This document shows, piece by piece, positions 23,409-35,900 of a DNA stretch of 64,000 bases. The translations under genes were made by a program, and so were the position numbers. Source of the DNA: Dugong dugon (taxonomy: Eukaryota > Chordata > Mammalia > Sirenia > Dugongidae); NCBI GenBank assembly GCA_030035585.1, contig CM057482.1:48527501-48591500 (forward strand). Direction: 5' to 3'. A model generated the notes under the pieces. That model did no database searches. It was not told the DNA's origin and saw only the letters and a list, made by a program, of their open reading frames with translations. The stretch's first letter is position 1, and each line of letters opens with the position of its first letter.

Positions 23409-23660
23409 GGCTGTGGCCGCCGCCGCTGGGACGGCCGCGTTGCCTAGAACCCCCTACCTTCCGGCCTGCCCCGACGTACACGTGGCGCTCCCGGACACGG
23501 CGTTGGCTCAGCCAATCGTCGCTCGACCCGGCTCTGAAGCTCGGCCTATCGCAGAGGGGGTGTGGCCGGTGGGCGGGGAAGCCGGGAGGGGCCGAAGAAG
23601 GGAGCCGCGCGAGATCGCGGCGGCGAAGTTCACCCCGCCAGCAGGGCCTTGGCTGGTGCG
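23040..23660 (-). promoter_or_regulatory. SELENOS: SELENOS CpG-island promoter
   Basis: Dense CpG covering exon 1 and about 250 bp upstream. Upstream of the ATG lie a CACGTG E-box (23479-23484) and a dyad of inverted CCAAT-type boxes, TTGGC-TCA-GCCAAT (23503-23516). The human gene is ER-stress inducible through an ERSE-type site (established); I see its half-sites here but not a perfect CCAAT-N9-CCACG. Confidence 0.7.
23333..23408 (-). CDS. SELENOS: SELENOS exon 1 coding part
   Basis: Start ATG at 23408-23406 opens codons 1-25 plus one base. The donor GTAAGT begins at 23332. The cytosolic N-terminus resembles the mammalian protein almost residue for residue. The exon lies inside a CpG island. 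Codon 26 is split and reads ATG (Met) here; I recall Val in human. Confidence 0.95.
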
Positions 23661-24044
23661 CAGGGGCTCTGTTAGTTTTCACAGCTGGCGTGAGGGAGGT
23701 CCGATGCAGTGGCCTCTTTTTACTGACTTTTTAACCCCTTTTTTACTGATTGGACACTGAGGCGAAGAGGTTATGGTCGCCTAGATACAGGATGTGTGCC
23801 CACAGCCTGGCTCTCGGCCCACTGTGCAGCAGGGCTCAGCTGGTTGGCCACTCCCAGGCATTGAAGCCAACGTCTGGCTCCAGAATAGTATGAAAGATGA
23901 AATTCGTGCAGCCGCCTCCTCCTGATGCCGGTATTAACCTTTCAGGCTAAGAAAGTGCCCGCTGATCCTCAAGGTTCTCGTCCCCTCCAAAATCAAAACT
24001 TCTTGGGAAAGAATAATCACGGTAATGGCTCCAACATATAGAAC

Positions 24045-24110
24045 CTTACTATAGGGTCGCTATGAGTCGGAATTGACTCGACGGCAAGGGGTTTGGTTTT
24101 TTTGTTTTTT
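24045..24110 (+). mobile_element. AfroSINE 3' end
   Basis: Only the tail atagggtcgctatgagtcgg...ggcaaggggtttgg followed by T-rich sequence; 5'-truncated. It lies about 640 bp upstream of the SELENOS start codon. Confidence 0.85.
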
Positions 24111-24801
24111 AACGTGTCACAAGATGTTGTCACAGAGTTGTTTATAACTCTGCTGGCTGTTTCCTCCACCTTCCTCCATTCCTCTTTGAGGCCTTCCTCA
24201 ACCACCGGATTTGAAATTGCCAACGGTCCGTCTTTTCAATCCCCTGATCTTGCTCTATTTTCATCCCTCTTCTGTAGCACTGTCACCTTCTAACATAAAA
24301 CCTGTTTAGTCTGTTTGCTGTGCTTAGTGTTTATTGCCTGTCTCTCCTACCTGTAGAAGGAAAGCACCTGGAGGGAAAGGTGTGTTTGCTCACTGATACA
24401 ACTCAAGCTCCCAGAGCAATGCTTGACACGGAGCGAAGACTCAATGATAATTGCTGAGTGAATGAAGGTAAAAATTAAGAAGCAGACTTAATATGCAGCA
24501 ACAGTGGAATGATTTTTTATACTGAGGCTTAGTTACTACATTTTTATGTGCTGTATTTTATTAAATATGTCATTTTATAAAGAAAGTAATTTTTTTTTTA
24601 AATTGGTAAATAATACAGATAGGAAGTGCAACATAGCAACTCAGAGGGGGAGGGCTGGAAGGACTAGAAAGCTTCGTGAAAAACCAGAAGCTTCAACTGG
24701 ACCTGAAGGAAGAGTGGGGCATATATGGTGGCAGAAAAGGACATTTTCTGCTTGTCCTCAAATACACATTGAGTGAGGGTGAACCCTCAAGACCATCAAA
24801 G

Positions 24802-24951
24802 CAAAAACCCGTTGCTATCGAATTGATTCCAACTCACAGTGACCCAACAGGACAGAGTAGAACTGCCCCCATAGGGTTTACAAGGAGCAGCTGGTGGATT
24901 CGAACTGCTGGCCTTTCGGTTAATAGCACTCAACTGCATCACTAGGGCTCC
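24802..24951 (-). mobile_element. AfroSINE, short form
   Basis: Complement runs from gagccctagtgatgcag to the tail caatagcaacgggttt. Intergenic, SELENOS upstream side. Confidence 0.88.
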
Positions 24952-25435
24952 AAATATTTGAGACAGGACTTCTCCAGAAAAGTCTATGACAGCAACTGGA
25001 AAAACATACTCTCTTTCCCTATAATTTTATTTACAAATTAGGTTAATATTTGACCTCGAGGTTTTTTGAGGGAAGCACTTGAAGTGAACAAATCTAGCTG
25101 TGTCTCAAAAGAAGAGTTGAGAATTAGGAATAACAAAGTGGAAAAATAGTGAGCAATTCCTGTCACTTAGGACTTTGCAATGTAAAATGGAAACCAGCAC
25201 CAACACTCATGAAAACAATACACGTTTTAAACATCCTTAAAAAACAAAGTACCTTTGTATACTACTGGGATCTACAGTGCGTGTATACATACAGTATAAT
25301 GATGAATAGTATGTTCAACTAAAATCTAATAGATTTTGAATTGAGTGCATGGATAATGGGTCTTTCATTTCAGTTCATAGCATGTTCTTAATGTTACCAG
25401 GGAAACTCCAGGCTCTGCTTGATGTGACTCAAATT

Positions 25436-25800
25436 GGCCAAAAAACGAGAAACCAAGGCGGGAGAGCAGGAAAGTCACCTTTATTTCATTGCGCAAGGAA
25501 AGGAGTCAGTGGGAGCTGCTGCCACCAAGACTGCTCTCCGATGTCAAGGGGAAAACTTAAGTAGGGAGTTCATACAAGTTAAGTCAGCAACATTCTTAAT
25601 CATACCATGCAGGCACAGTGGGGTTTACATATAACTTCCAAGCAAAGCAAGCAGGATTTTAATGCAAAGCTGTAGGGGAGAAAGCTAAGCAAAGGAAACA
25701 GGGTTCTAATGCAAAACTGCGCGGGAGGAAGCGAAGCAAAGAAAACAGGATTCTGATGCAAAGCTGCCTGAGGCTCTGCCTTATTCAGGTCCCACTGATA
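25436..25800 (-). repeat. LTR-like repeat, copy 1 of 2
   Basis: Shares ggcca(a/t)aaa...gagca...cctttatttc, ggagtcagt, and gtcagcaacattcttaatca with copy 2 at 27438-27735. On the minus strand an AATAAA occurs near one end, as in an LTR. Family unknown. Confidence 0.5.
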
Positions 25801-25944
25801 GAAGAAATTATTTTGTTTTCCTTTGTTCCTTTAATCAGGGTGCCATCACCTCACCTGGCTTGTCCAGAACCATAAAGTTATTTCAGCAAACACTTTGCTC
25901 AATATAACTGCTCAGGTGTTATTTGCAAAAATAGGACAATCTAC

Positions 25945-26315
25945 TATGGTAGATTGAACAATCAGCTGGATTTGGATTCGTCACTCCTCCCTGCAACCAT
26001 ATCCTTCCCATGGCCTCTGTGGTGGGTGGAGTGTATTTCCCCACCCTTTGACTTTGGACATGGCCAGGTGACTCACTTTGGTTAATGGCAAGTGGGCAGA
26101 AGAAAGAAGTTAAAGAAGACTTTGCCTAGTTAGTGGGCTTTTCCAAGGAGAATGAGACATGTAAAGCTGAGCCCCCCTAGTTAATCCACAGACCTGAAGC
26201 AAAAAGCAGAGCCAACCATGAATATAAATGGTGGTTGCTTCTTAAAACCCAAGTTCTGAGGTGATTCGTTATACAGCGTTATTATAGCAATAGCTAACTA
26301 GTAAACTGCCAAACC
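25945..26315 (+). mobile_element. MaLR-type LTR remnant
   Basis: ggtggagtgtatttccccac...ttgactttggacatggccagg...aaacccaagttctgaggtgattcgtta...taactag follows MaLR LTR order. Diverged. Confidence 0.5.
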
Positions 26316-26403
26316 TCACCTCTTCACAAAGGTGTATGCAACAAGACTGGGATTAAGGATGTTAGTAGCTAAGGGAGATCACAAAGGTGGCAATCAAACA
26401 GTA

Positions 26404-27186
26404 TTGTTGTTAATAGTTGCTGTCGAGTCAGTTCCAACTCATACCACCCTATGTACGACAAAAACTAAACGCTTCCTGGTCCTGTGCCATCCTCGCAATC
26501 ATTGCTATGTTTGAACCCATTGTTGCAACCACTGTGTCAATCCATCTTGTTGAGGGTCTTCCTCTTTTCCACCGACCCTCTACTTTGCCAAGCATGATAT
26601 ACTTCTCCAGGGACTGGTCTCTCCTGATAACACGTCCAAAGTACGTGTGACAAAGTATTGCCATCCTTGCTTCTAAGGAGCATTCTGGCTGTACTTCTTC
26701 CAAGACAGATTTATTTGTTCTTCTGGCAGTCCGTGGTATATTCACTATTCTTTGTGAACACCATAATTCAGTGTATCAGTTTTCTTCAATCTTCCTTATT
26801 CACTGTCCAGCTTTTGCATGCATATGAGGCGACTGAAAATACCATGGCTTGGGTCAGGCTCACCTTAGTCCTCAAAGAGACATCTTTACTTTTTAAAGAG
26901 GTCTCTTGCAGCAGATTTGCCCAGTGCAATATATCCTTTGATTTCTTGACTGCTGCTTCCATAGGCGTTGATTGTGGATCCAAGTAAAATGAAATCCTTG
27001 ACAATTTCAATCTTTTCTCCGTTTGTCATGATGTTGCTTATTGGTCCAGTTGTGAGGATTTTTGTTTTCTTTATGTTCAAGTATAATCCATACTGAAGGC
27101 TGTAGTCTTTGATCTTCATCAGTTAGTGCATCAAGTCCTCTTCTCTCTCAGCAGGCAAGGTTGTATCATGTGCAGATTGCAGGTTG
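26404..27186 (-). mobile_element. RTE 3' fragment
   Basis: The complement encodes the RTE ORF C-terminal part: K-T-K-I-L-T-T-G-P-I-S-N-I-M, then [17 protein letters not shown], then R-T-N-K-S-V-L-E-E-V-Q-P-E-C. Homologous to 47.45-48.36 and 62.67-63.39 kb. 5'-truncated, frames broken. Confidence 0.88.
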
Positions 27187-27437
27187 ATAAACACAATCAG
27201 GTTGTTAAACACTATGGCAGGTTAAGCGCTCTCAAACAATAGTGTTTCTCAAACTTGAATAATGTGCGAAAGAGAAAAATTAACAATGACATTTTACTTT
27301 GATTTTAAGGAGTTTTCTTACCCATTAAACCAAATATTGACCATAAAAATTCCTGACCCAAAATTAATCCTGCCAGCACCTTTTTCACCCAAAATGTTAC
27401 CGGGTGGAAACCCCAGGTTCTTGCTGGGCATGACTTG

Positions 27438-27735
27438 TGTCGGCCAATAAATGAGAGACTGAGGTAGGAGAACATGAAAGCCACATTTATTTCGTTGTAC
27501 AAGGAAAAGGAGTCAGTCGGAAATGCTGCTGCCAAGACTGCTCCCCAGGCATGAGCAGGCAAGTTACTTTTAAGGGGTTTACAATTAGGGAGTTCACACA
27601 AGTTACGTCAGCAACATTCTTAATCATACTACGCAGGTGCAAAAGCAGGATTCAAATGCAAAGCTGGTAGGGAGGAAGCCAAGCAAAGGAAATAGGATTT
27701 TTAATGCAACACTGTGGGGGCTCTGTCTCAAAAAT
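27438..27735 (-). repeat. LTR-like repeat, copy 2 of 2
   Basis: Same family as 25436-25800, same orientation, about 2 kb apart. Could be a second LTR of one degraded provirus or an independent solo copy. Confidence 0.5.
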
Positions 27736-27900
27736 TGCAAATCTTTTCTTTTATATTCCAAGCCAGCTTACTTAAATTTCAAAAGGTGTAATGGCTGAAG
27801 GTAAGTGGAAGACCAGAGACCACCTTATGATCTCATATCAGTTGATCTCAGTAAAAGTGGGAGGCAGGATTCAATCAATCTTGTTAAGATTAGCCAATGG

Positions 27901-28529
27901 TTCTGGACAGAGCTGGAGAAGGATGTAGAACAAAATTCTAACACACGCAAAAAAGACCAGATTTACTGGCCTGAAACAGACTGGAGAAACCCTGAGAGTA
28001 TGGCCCCCAGACACCCTTTTAGCTCAGTGGTGAAGTCACTTCCGAGGTTCACAGTTCAGCTGGGGATTGGGCAGCCCCATAAAACAAAACGGGACTGAGG
28101 CACAGCAGTTCAGGGACAAGGACTAGAAGGCAGAAGGGGACAGCAAAGCTGGTGATAGGGACCCCAAGGTTGAGTAAGGACAGTGTTGACATGTAGTGGG
28201 GTTGTTAACCATTGTCATAGGGCAACATGTATGCTAACTGGTTAATGGGAAACTATTTTGTTCTGTAAACCTTCATCTAAAGTGAGAATAGCAGCACAAA
28301 TGGAAAAACATAATCAGTGTCACTGAACTGTGCATGTAGACATTTTTGAAATGGTGTATCTTTGGCTATGTATAGTTTCTCCAAAAAAAAAAAAAAGGTC
28401 GAGAAGGGAAAGGATTGACACGTCATGGGGTTGTTAACCAATGTTATAAAACAATATGTGTACTGAATGTTTAATGAGAAACTATTTGTTCTGTGAACCT
28501 TCACCTGAAGTACAATTAAAAAAAAAAAA
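27901..28529 (+). mobile_element. 5'-truncated L1 (3' UTR only), 629 bp
   Basis: Flanked by AGATTAGCCAATGG at 27887-27900 and 28530-28543. Same 3' UTR subfamily as the full-length L1 at 29.6-38.0 kb, with an internal A14 tract (28383-28396) and a duplicated tail unit. Ends in A-rich sequence. Confidence 0.92.
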
Positions 28530-28544
28530 AGATTAGCCAATGGC

Positions 28545-29097
28545 TGATCTATTCTTCTCCCTCCTTTTCTCTTAATAAACTTCATTGTAACTAGCCTACT
28601 CTGAGCCATTTGCTTTTTTTTTTTTTTTTAATCAGAATGGTCTCCCTATATGCGTGTAGAATAACTGCTCAGAATAAACCTTGTTTCAATTTCTTTGCAT
28701 TTTGATTATTTTTTACAAATGTAAGGACTACTTGCAAAGACATTCTTGTAGGCCCCCATTGTGAATTTTAAATTATGTGTGATATTCATATATACAAAAC
28801 TAGATTCAATATTTCCTAAATGTTCTTTGAACCTCAAAACGTGAGCACTTACAAATTACATACAAATAGTATAAAACCAGTAATTTTCAAATGAACATCT
28901 TAATGTGGTTTCGGAGAAACAAGGTTCTTTTGAGTTGCATGACTTTGTTTCTAGCACCAAATTTTCTGCTATAACATGATAGAAGTGATTCTAACAACCG
29001 TTATACACAGCAAAATTGCCCACTGAATATATTGTGCTTCTGGGAAAAACTGAGTTAGGGAAAACCACTCAAAATCTATGAAACTTTGCAACCAGAA
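28545..29097. other. Intergenic, no recognised feature
   Basis: AT-rich sequence without recognised repeat, apart from a T-run near 28614-28630. Confidence 0.4.
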
Positions 29098-29099
29098 TA

Positions 29100-29527
29100 C
29101 AGGTAGTCCCCAACTTATGACATATTTGAGTTACAACGAACTCACTTGTGACCTCCTCTTCTTTTTATGTCTGCTAACCAAAAGGTTAGCAATTCAAATC
29201 CAGCAGCCGCTCCTTGGAAACCCTATGGGGGCAGTTCTACTCTGTTCCTTAGGGCCGCTATGAGTTGGAATTGCCTCGACAGCAACGGGTTTGGTTTGAT
29301 CATCAGTAATATGTTGCAGCTAGTAATTTGCTGACGTTGTCATTCTTAGATGTTCACTGGGCAGATGTTCAATTTTATGATTTACTGTTCAAAACACTGC
29401 TGGACTTATAGACACTGAAATAAAAGGCAATAATAATGAAAACTTAAAAAAAAGAGGTCTGCAACTTATGCAGAACTGACTTATGATGGAGTTGTCAGAC
29501 TGGAACCCCTAAATAGGGGACTACCTA
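29100..29527. mobile_element. TA-flanked inverted-repeat DNA element, split by AfroSINE
   Basis: Left end CAGGTAGTCCCC and right end GGGGACTACCTA are inverted; both sides carry TA (29098-29099, 29528-29529), as for Tc1/mariner-Tigger-type elements. A SINE occupies about 29170-29298. A diverged relative is at 43260-43724. Confidence 0.7.
29170..29298 (+). mobile_element. AfroSINE, 5'-truncated
   Basis: Starts inside the tRNA-derived head (ctgctaaccaaaaggttagc) and runs to the tail agcaacgggtttggttt. Sits inside the TA-flanked DNA element. Confidence 0.88.
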
Positions 29528-29936
29528 TATTAAAAAAAATTACTAACTGGAATCTCAGAAGGCCAGGAAGGCAGAGGTAAATCTGAAAGATGCGTCCAGG
29601 GACTTTTAGAATGCAGAAACATGGGTGTCAAAAAATGGTGCTCTAGGCAGAAACACCATGCCGTCCCTCCACAGCAAAGATCCGAAAAACTAAGCCAAAC
29701 AGAGAATACAACAATCCTGAAACCCTAAAACATCAAATGAAGAGATAAAGGATTCAGCCAAGCATCAAATGGTGTCAGAAAACTGACAGAGAACGGAGAG
29801 CGAGGAGAGATTCATGCAGAGGTCCCCTACCAGCAAACGCAGCACGGATCCACCATCTTGGACTCCTATCAGAGACCAGCAAACAGGGGGTATGAGAAAG
29901 CAGCCTCACGGAGAGTCCAACGGGAGACAAAACAAC

Positions 29937-30490
29937 CGGTAATTTGTGATATAAACTTTCCGACACCCCACCCTTCTTCACCCCCACTTGGCCTCCTCTG
30001 CTTCCCATGGCCACGATCTCTTGACTGGGAAACGCGAGCTGCTTGGATTCCACACACCCGAATGGGCCGGCTCTCTGAGTGCCATTTCTTGGCTGCTGGT
30101 GTTGCTTTTTTCCGCTTTTTTTGATTTCTTCCTTACCTCTCACCACCTCCCCCTCCTTTTGCTCAAATACCTGGCTCCGTGCTCCGTCTTTGCTTCTTCC
30201 TGAGGGGCTGCAGAGCTCTGGTAATTTGTAATATATGCTTTCCCACTCCCTACCCTTCCTCACCCACACTCGGCCCCCTGTGCTTCCCGTGGACACAGTC
30301 TCTTGTCTGAGAAACACCAGCCCACACTAGCTGGCTCTTTAAGTGCCATTTGGTGGCTGCTAGTGTTGCATATTTTTCTGCTGCTTTTGAATTCTTCCTT
30401 AGCTCTCACTACCTCGCCTTCTTTTGCTCAAATACCTGGCTCCGTGCGCCATCTTTGCTTCTTCTTGAGGGGCTGTGGAGCTCCGTTCAA
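29937..30490 (+). repeat. Two monomer-like repeats in L1 5' UTR
   Basis: Units begin ggtaatttgtgat (29937) and ggtaatttgtaat (30220), period about 283 bp, each ending near cttgctcaaatacctggctccgtg-like text and a gaggggctg(c/t) motif. A shorter echo (gtggtaattt) recurs at about 30965. Resembles the monomeric promoters known from mouse L1. Confidence 0.75.
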
Positions 30491-31365
30491 GTGTGGAGCT
30501 GCTTCCCGGTCTGGGCTGCCGCGCTGGTGGGATCCTGGGGCTTTTGTTCGTTTGTTTGTTTTGAATTGTTTGTTTGTTTTCTTTTCCTGTTCTTGAGTTG
30601 GGAGCCCTTTCTGGCCAGGCGGTGCTGTGTGGCAAGAAGATGTCACTCTCAGCTTGCACAGATGTGCAGAGGGATCCCTGAGGGCATTTCTTTTTTCATT
30701 GTTTTTTTTTTTTTTCTGTTTTTTGGGGGGCCTTTCTTTTTCTTTTTCTTTTTTTTAAATTTGTTTTGGTTACCTTTCCCTCTTTTTCCCTTTTTGTCTT
30801 TCTTCATTGCTAAGTTTCTCATCTCTCTATATCTTCCTTCTCTTTCTGTTCCCTGAGTGCCTGGCGTTGTATACCTCTACACCTTCTAGCCAGGCTGTAC
30901 TGCGACACCTGAGAGCGACTTCCCCAGACCTCAAAGCTGTACTGGTGGGATCCCTGGGAACTTTGTGGTAATTTAACCTTTCTGATTTTTATTTATTCAT
31001 TATTTTCTTCCTCTTCCCCTTTCTGTTTTTCTCCATTTCATAGTCTCTCATCTCTCCATTCCAACGGCAAGCTTCCCTAGCATTCTTTTTTGTTTGTATG
31101 TTTTTGGCTCCTGTTCCTCACTCCTCTCTCCGATATCCATCTTAGCTCCACACATAACAATCGCCCCGCGGCATCATGCCTACCTGCACCGTGTGCTTGA
31201 CATCACACCACTAAGCAGCACAGGCACGGCCTACTGGAACCTTCCCTGCACTGATTACCAACCTGCACTGGTCGCTGTAGTAAGTGCCACAAACAACCCG
31301 TCCCAGTAACTCCTCTTCAGCTAGACCTGCTCTGCCATACATATCTGAGTGACTGACCCTGCCAA

Positions 31366-32601
31366 TTGGAGAAGGAGGCGAAAAGTATTGTGCCCACAGA
31401 CGAGCAAACAACAAAGAACACACAGTCTGCCTGCTCAGACAAAGTCAAATTAAAAAAAAAAAAAAAGGATGAAACAAACAAATCTACAATCAATAAACGA
31501 GAAAAAATAACTACTGAATGCCCTGAAGACAGCAGACAATATCAAAACATTTACAAAAACAGGACAGGATGGTTCCAGTAGGCATCCAAAATAAAACACC
31601 AGATGACTCTCCAGTGGAAGAAAATGCACTAGAACTACGTGATAGGCAATTCAAATCTCTAATACTCAGAATTCTCCAAGATCTGAGGCAAAAAGCTGAC
31701 AAACATGAAGAAAAAATAGACAAATTCATGGAAAATACAGACAAAAAATTGGAAGAATTCAGGAAGATGATGCAGGAACAAAATGCCAAAATAAATTCAC
31801 AACTCGAAATAATACAAAGACAACAATTAGAAATCCAAAAGATAAACAACAAGATTTCAGAAATGGACAGTGTCATAGAAGGGCTGAGAAGCAGATCTGA
31901 AATGGTGGAAGACAGGGTCAGTGGAATTGAAGTCAAACACTTGGATACAACTCTGCTTTAGGAAAACTCAGAAAAAAGAACAAAGAAAAATGAAGAGACC
32001 CCGAGAGTTATGTGGGATACGATCAAAAGCAAAAATTTTCGAGTGATAGGAATTCCAGAACAGGGGGAGAAAACAGAAAACACAGAGAGGATCATTGAAG
32101 AACTGCTGACAGAAAACTTCCCCAATATCATGAAAGATGAAAAGCTGGCCATCCAAGAAGCTCAACGAACCCCCATATAGGAGAGACCCCCAAAAGAAAA
32201 TCACCAAGGCACATTGTAATCACACTCGAAAAACCAAAGACAAACAAAGAATCCTGAGAGCAGCTCATGAAAAACAAGAAATCACGTACAGAGGAGAAAC
32301 AATAAGACTAACCTCAGATTATTTGGCAGAAACCATGCAGGCAAGAAAGCAATGGGATGTCATATATAAGATATTGAAAGAAAAAAATTGCCAACCAAGA
32401 ATAATAGATCCTGCAAAACTCTCGTTCAGATTTGATGGTGAAATTAGGTCATTTCCAGATAAACAGAAATTAACGGAATATGTAAAAGTCAAACCAAACT
32501 TACAGGAATTACTAAGGGAGTTCTTCAATCTGAGGACAAATAGCTTCAGCTCACAGGCAGAATCTAGGATGCAGGATCATTCCAGCCAGATAGCAATCTA
32601 G
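31366..32601 (+). pseudogene. L1 ORF1 (RNA-binding coiled-coil protein), broken
   Basis: Recognised by a long coiled-coil rich in K/E/Q/I at 31650-31930, then the conserved block R-I-L-R-A-A-H-E-K-Q-E-I-T-Y-R-G (32250-32300) of the ORF1p C-terminal domain. A lysine-rich N-terminal segment (31366-31560) is in a different frame from 31569 on, a TAG interrupts at 31959-31961, and a frameshift lies near 32165. Confidence 0.8.
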
Positions 32602-32990
32602 GAAATGAACTCTCGAGGACTATCCAAAACCAAAAGAAATACAACAGGGAATCAGAGCAGTTAATCAATACATGACAACGACATCAAAACAATAAAAGAG
32701 GGAATAAATGGCATAGGTATACAACCTTCTAACGGAGACGAAGGCAAGGCGATACCAAGTAATGGTAGACTGCTTCAAACTTAGAAAGATAAGGGTAAAA
32801 TCCATGGTAACCACAAAGAAAGTTAACAAACATACTCATAAAAAAAAAAGAGGAAAAACATAAAGTCTCAGCAAAAACAAAACCTACAAAAACAAAAGAA
32901 ATGAAAAAAATCCACAAATAAAAGTAACTCAGCACAAGAGAGTAGGAAGAACAAAGAAAACTTCAGCACCACAAAAAAAAGCACTACAAA

Positions 32991-35900
32991 ATGACAGCAA
33001 CAAACTCACATCTATCAATAATTACACTGAATGTAAATGGGCTCAATGCACCCATAAAGAGATGGAGAGTGACAGAATGGATAAGAAAACAGGATCCATC
33101 AATATGCTGTCTATAAGAGACACACCTTAGAAACAAAGATATGAATTTATTAAAGGTCAAAGGTTGGAAAAAAAACATATCCAACTAACAACTACCAAAA
33201 AAGAGCAGGAGTGGCAATTCAAATCTCAGATAAAATAGACTTTAAAATGAAATCTGCCATAAAAGACAAAGAAGAAAACTATATAATGATTAATGGGACT
33301 ATACATCATGAAGACATAACCATAATAAACATGTACGCACCCAAAGACAGGGCTCCAAAATACATAAAACAAACTCTAACAACACTGAAAAGAGAAATCG
33401 ACAGTTCCACAGTAATAGTAGGAGACTTCAACACACTACTCTCAGTAAAGGACAGAACAACTAAGAAGAAACTCAGCAAAGATACAGAAGACCTAAAGGG
33501 CACAATCAGCCAACCTGACCTCATAGACATATATAGAACACTCCATCGAACCGCTGCAAGTACACATTCTTTTCCAATGCACATGGAACGTTCTCCAGAA
33601 TAGACCACATCTTAGGCCACAGAGCAATCCTCAACAAGATCCAAAACGTTGAGATAATTCAAAGTATCTTCTCTGACCACAATGCCATCAAGGTAGCAAT
33701 TAACAATAGAAAGAGCAAGGAAAAAAAATCAACTACATGGAAACTGAATAATACCCTGCTTACACATCAGTGGGTAATAGAAGAAATCAGAGATGGAATC
33801 AAAAAATTCCTAGAATCAAATGAGAATGAAAACACATCATACCAAAACCTTTGGGACACAGCAAAGGCAGTCCTCAGGGGTCAATTTCTAGCAAAAGATG
33901 CACATATGAAAAAAGAAAAAAGGGACAAAATCAAAACGTTAACTACAGAACTCAAGCAAATAGAAAGAGAACAGAAAAAAAAAAAAAAGCTCACAACCAC
34001 TGGAAGAAAGGAAATAGTAAAGATCAGAGCAGAAATAAATGAAATAGAGAACAGGAAAACAATAAAAGAATCAACAAAACCAAAAGTTGGTTCTTTGGAA
34101 GAATCAACAAAATTGACAAACCACTGGCTAGACTGACAAAAGAAAAACAGGAGAGGACACAGATAACCCAAATAAGAAATGAAATGGGGGACATTACAGC
34201 AGACCCAATTGAAATAAAAAGGATTATAACAGAATATTATGAAAAACTATACTCCAACAAATTTGAAAACCTAGAGGAAATGGATAAATTTCTAGAAACA
34301 CACAGCCTACCCAAACTACAACAAAGTGATGTTGAAAATCTGAACAGAGCCATAACAAGAGAAGAGATTGAAAAGGTAATAAAAAAACTCCCAACCAAAA
34401 AAAGCCCTGGCCCAGATGGCTTCACTGGAGAATTCTACAAAACATTTACAGAAGAGCTTGTACCAGTACTACTCAAGCTATTTCAGGGCATAGAAGAGGA
34501 AGCAACACTTCCAAATTCATTCTATGAAGCCAGCATAACGCTGATATCAAAACCAGGCAAAGACGTCACAAAAAAAGAAAACTCCCGACCAATATCTCTC
34601 ATGAATATAGATGCAAAAATTTTGAACAAAATTCTAGCCAATAGATTTCAGCATCATATCAAAAAAATAATACACCATGACCAAGTAGGATTCATACCAG
34701 ATATGCAAGGATGGTTCAACATTAGAAAATCAATCAACGTAATCTACCACATAAATAAAAAGAAAGAAAAGAATCACACGATCATCTCAATTGATGCAGA
34801 AAAGGCATTTGACAAAGTCCAACACCCATTCCTGATAAAAACTCTCAATCAAATAGGTATAGAAGGGAAATTTCTCAACATAATAAAGGGCATCTATGCA
34901 AAACCAATGGCCAACATCATTCTTAATGGAGAGAGGCTGAAAACATTCCCCTTGAAAACAGGAACAAGACAAGGATGCCCTGTATCACCACTCCTATTTA
35001 ACACTGTGCTGGAAGTTCTAGCTAGAGCAATAAGGCAAGAAAAAGAAATAAAGGGCATCCAAACTGGTAATGAAGAAGTTAAACTGTCCCTGTTTGCAGA
35101 TGATATGATACTATACATAGAAAACCCTAAAGACTCCATGAGAAATCTACTGGAACTAATAGAAAGATTCAGCAGAGTAGCGGGATACAAGGTAAACATT
35201 CAAAAATCAGTTGGATTCTTATACACCAATAAGGAGAACGATGAGAAGGAAATCAGGAAACCAATACCATTTTCAATAGCCCCTAAAAAGATAAAATACT
35301 TAGGAATAAATCTGACCAGGGATGTAAAACACCTATACAAAGAAAACTACAAAACACTACTGCATAAAACCCAAAGGGAGCTACATAAATGGAAAAACAT
35401 ACCATGCTCATGGATAGGCAGACTCAACATTGTGAAAATGACAATTCTACCCAAAGCAATTTACAAATACAACGCAATCCCAATCCAAATACCAACAACA
35501 TTCTTCAAAGAGATGGAAAAACTAATCATTAACTTTATAGGGAAAGGGAAGAAGCCCTGAATAAGTAAAGCACTACTGAAGAAGAAGAATAAAGTTGGAG
35601 GACTCACACTACCTGACTTCAGAACCTACTACACAGCTACAGTAGTCAAAACAGCCTGGTACTGGTGCAACGACAGATACATTGACCAACGGAACAGAAT
35701 TGAGAACCCAGATGTAAATTCATCCACCTACGGTCACCTGATCTTCAACAAAGGCCCAAAGTCCATCAAATGGGGAAAAGACAGTCTTTTTAACAAATGG
35801 TGCTGGCAAAACTGGATATCCATCTGCAAAAAAAATGAAACAGGACCCATACCTCATGCTGTATACAAAAACTACTTCAAAATGGATCAAAGACCTGAAT

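Noticed and set aside
23152-23760. 202-codon plus-strand open frame over SELENOS exon 1
   Set aside because: Lies antisense in a CpG island where GC-rich DNA has few stops; no recognisable protein features.
29775-30317. 180-codon minus-strand open frame
   Set aside because: Falls in the L1 5' UTR monomers; explained by repeat composition.
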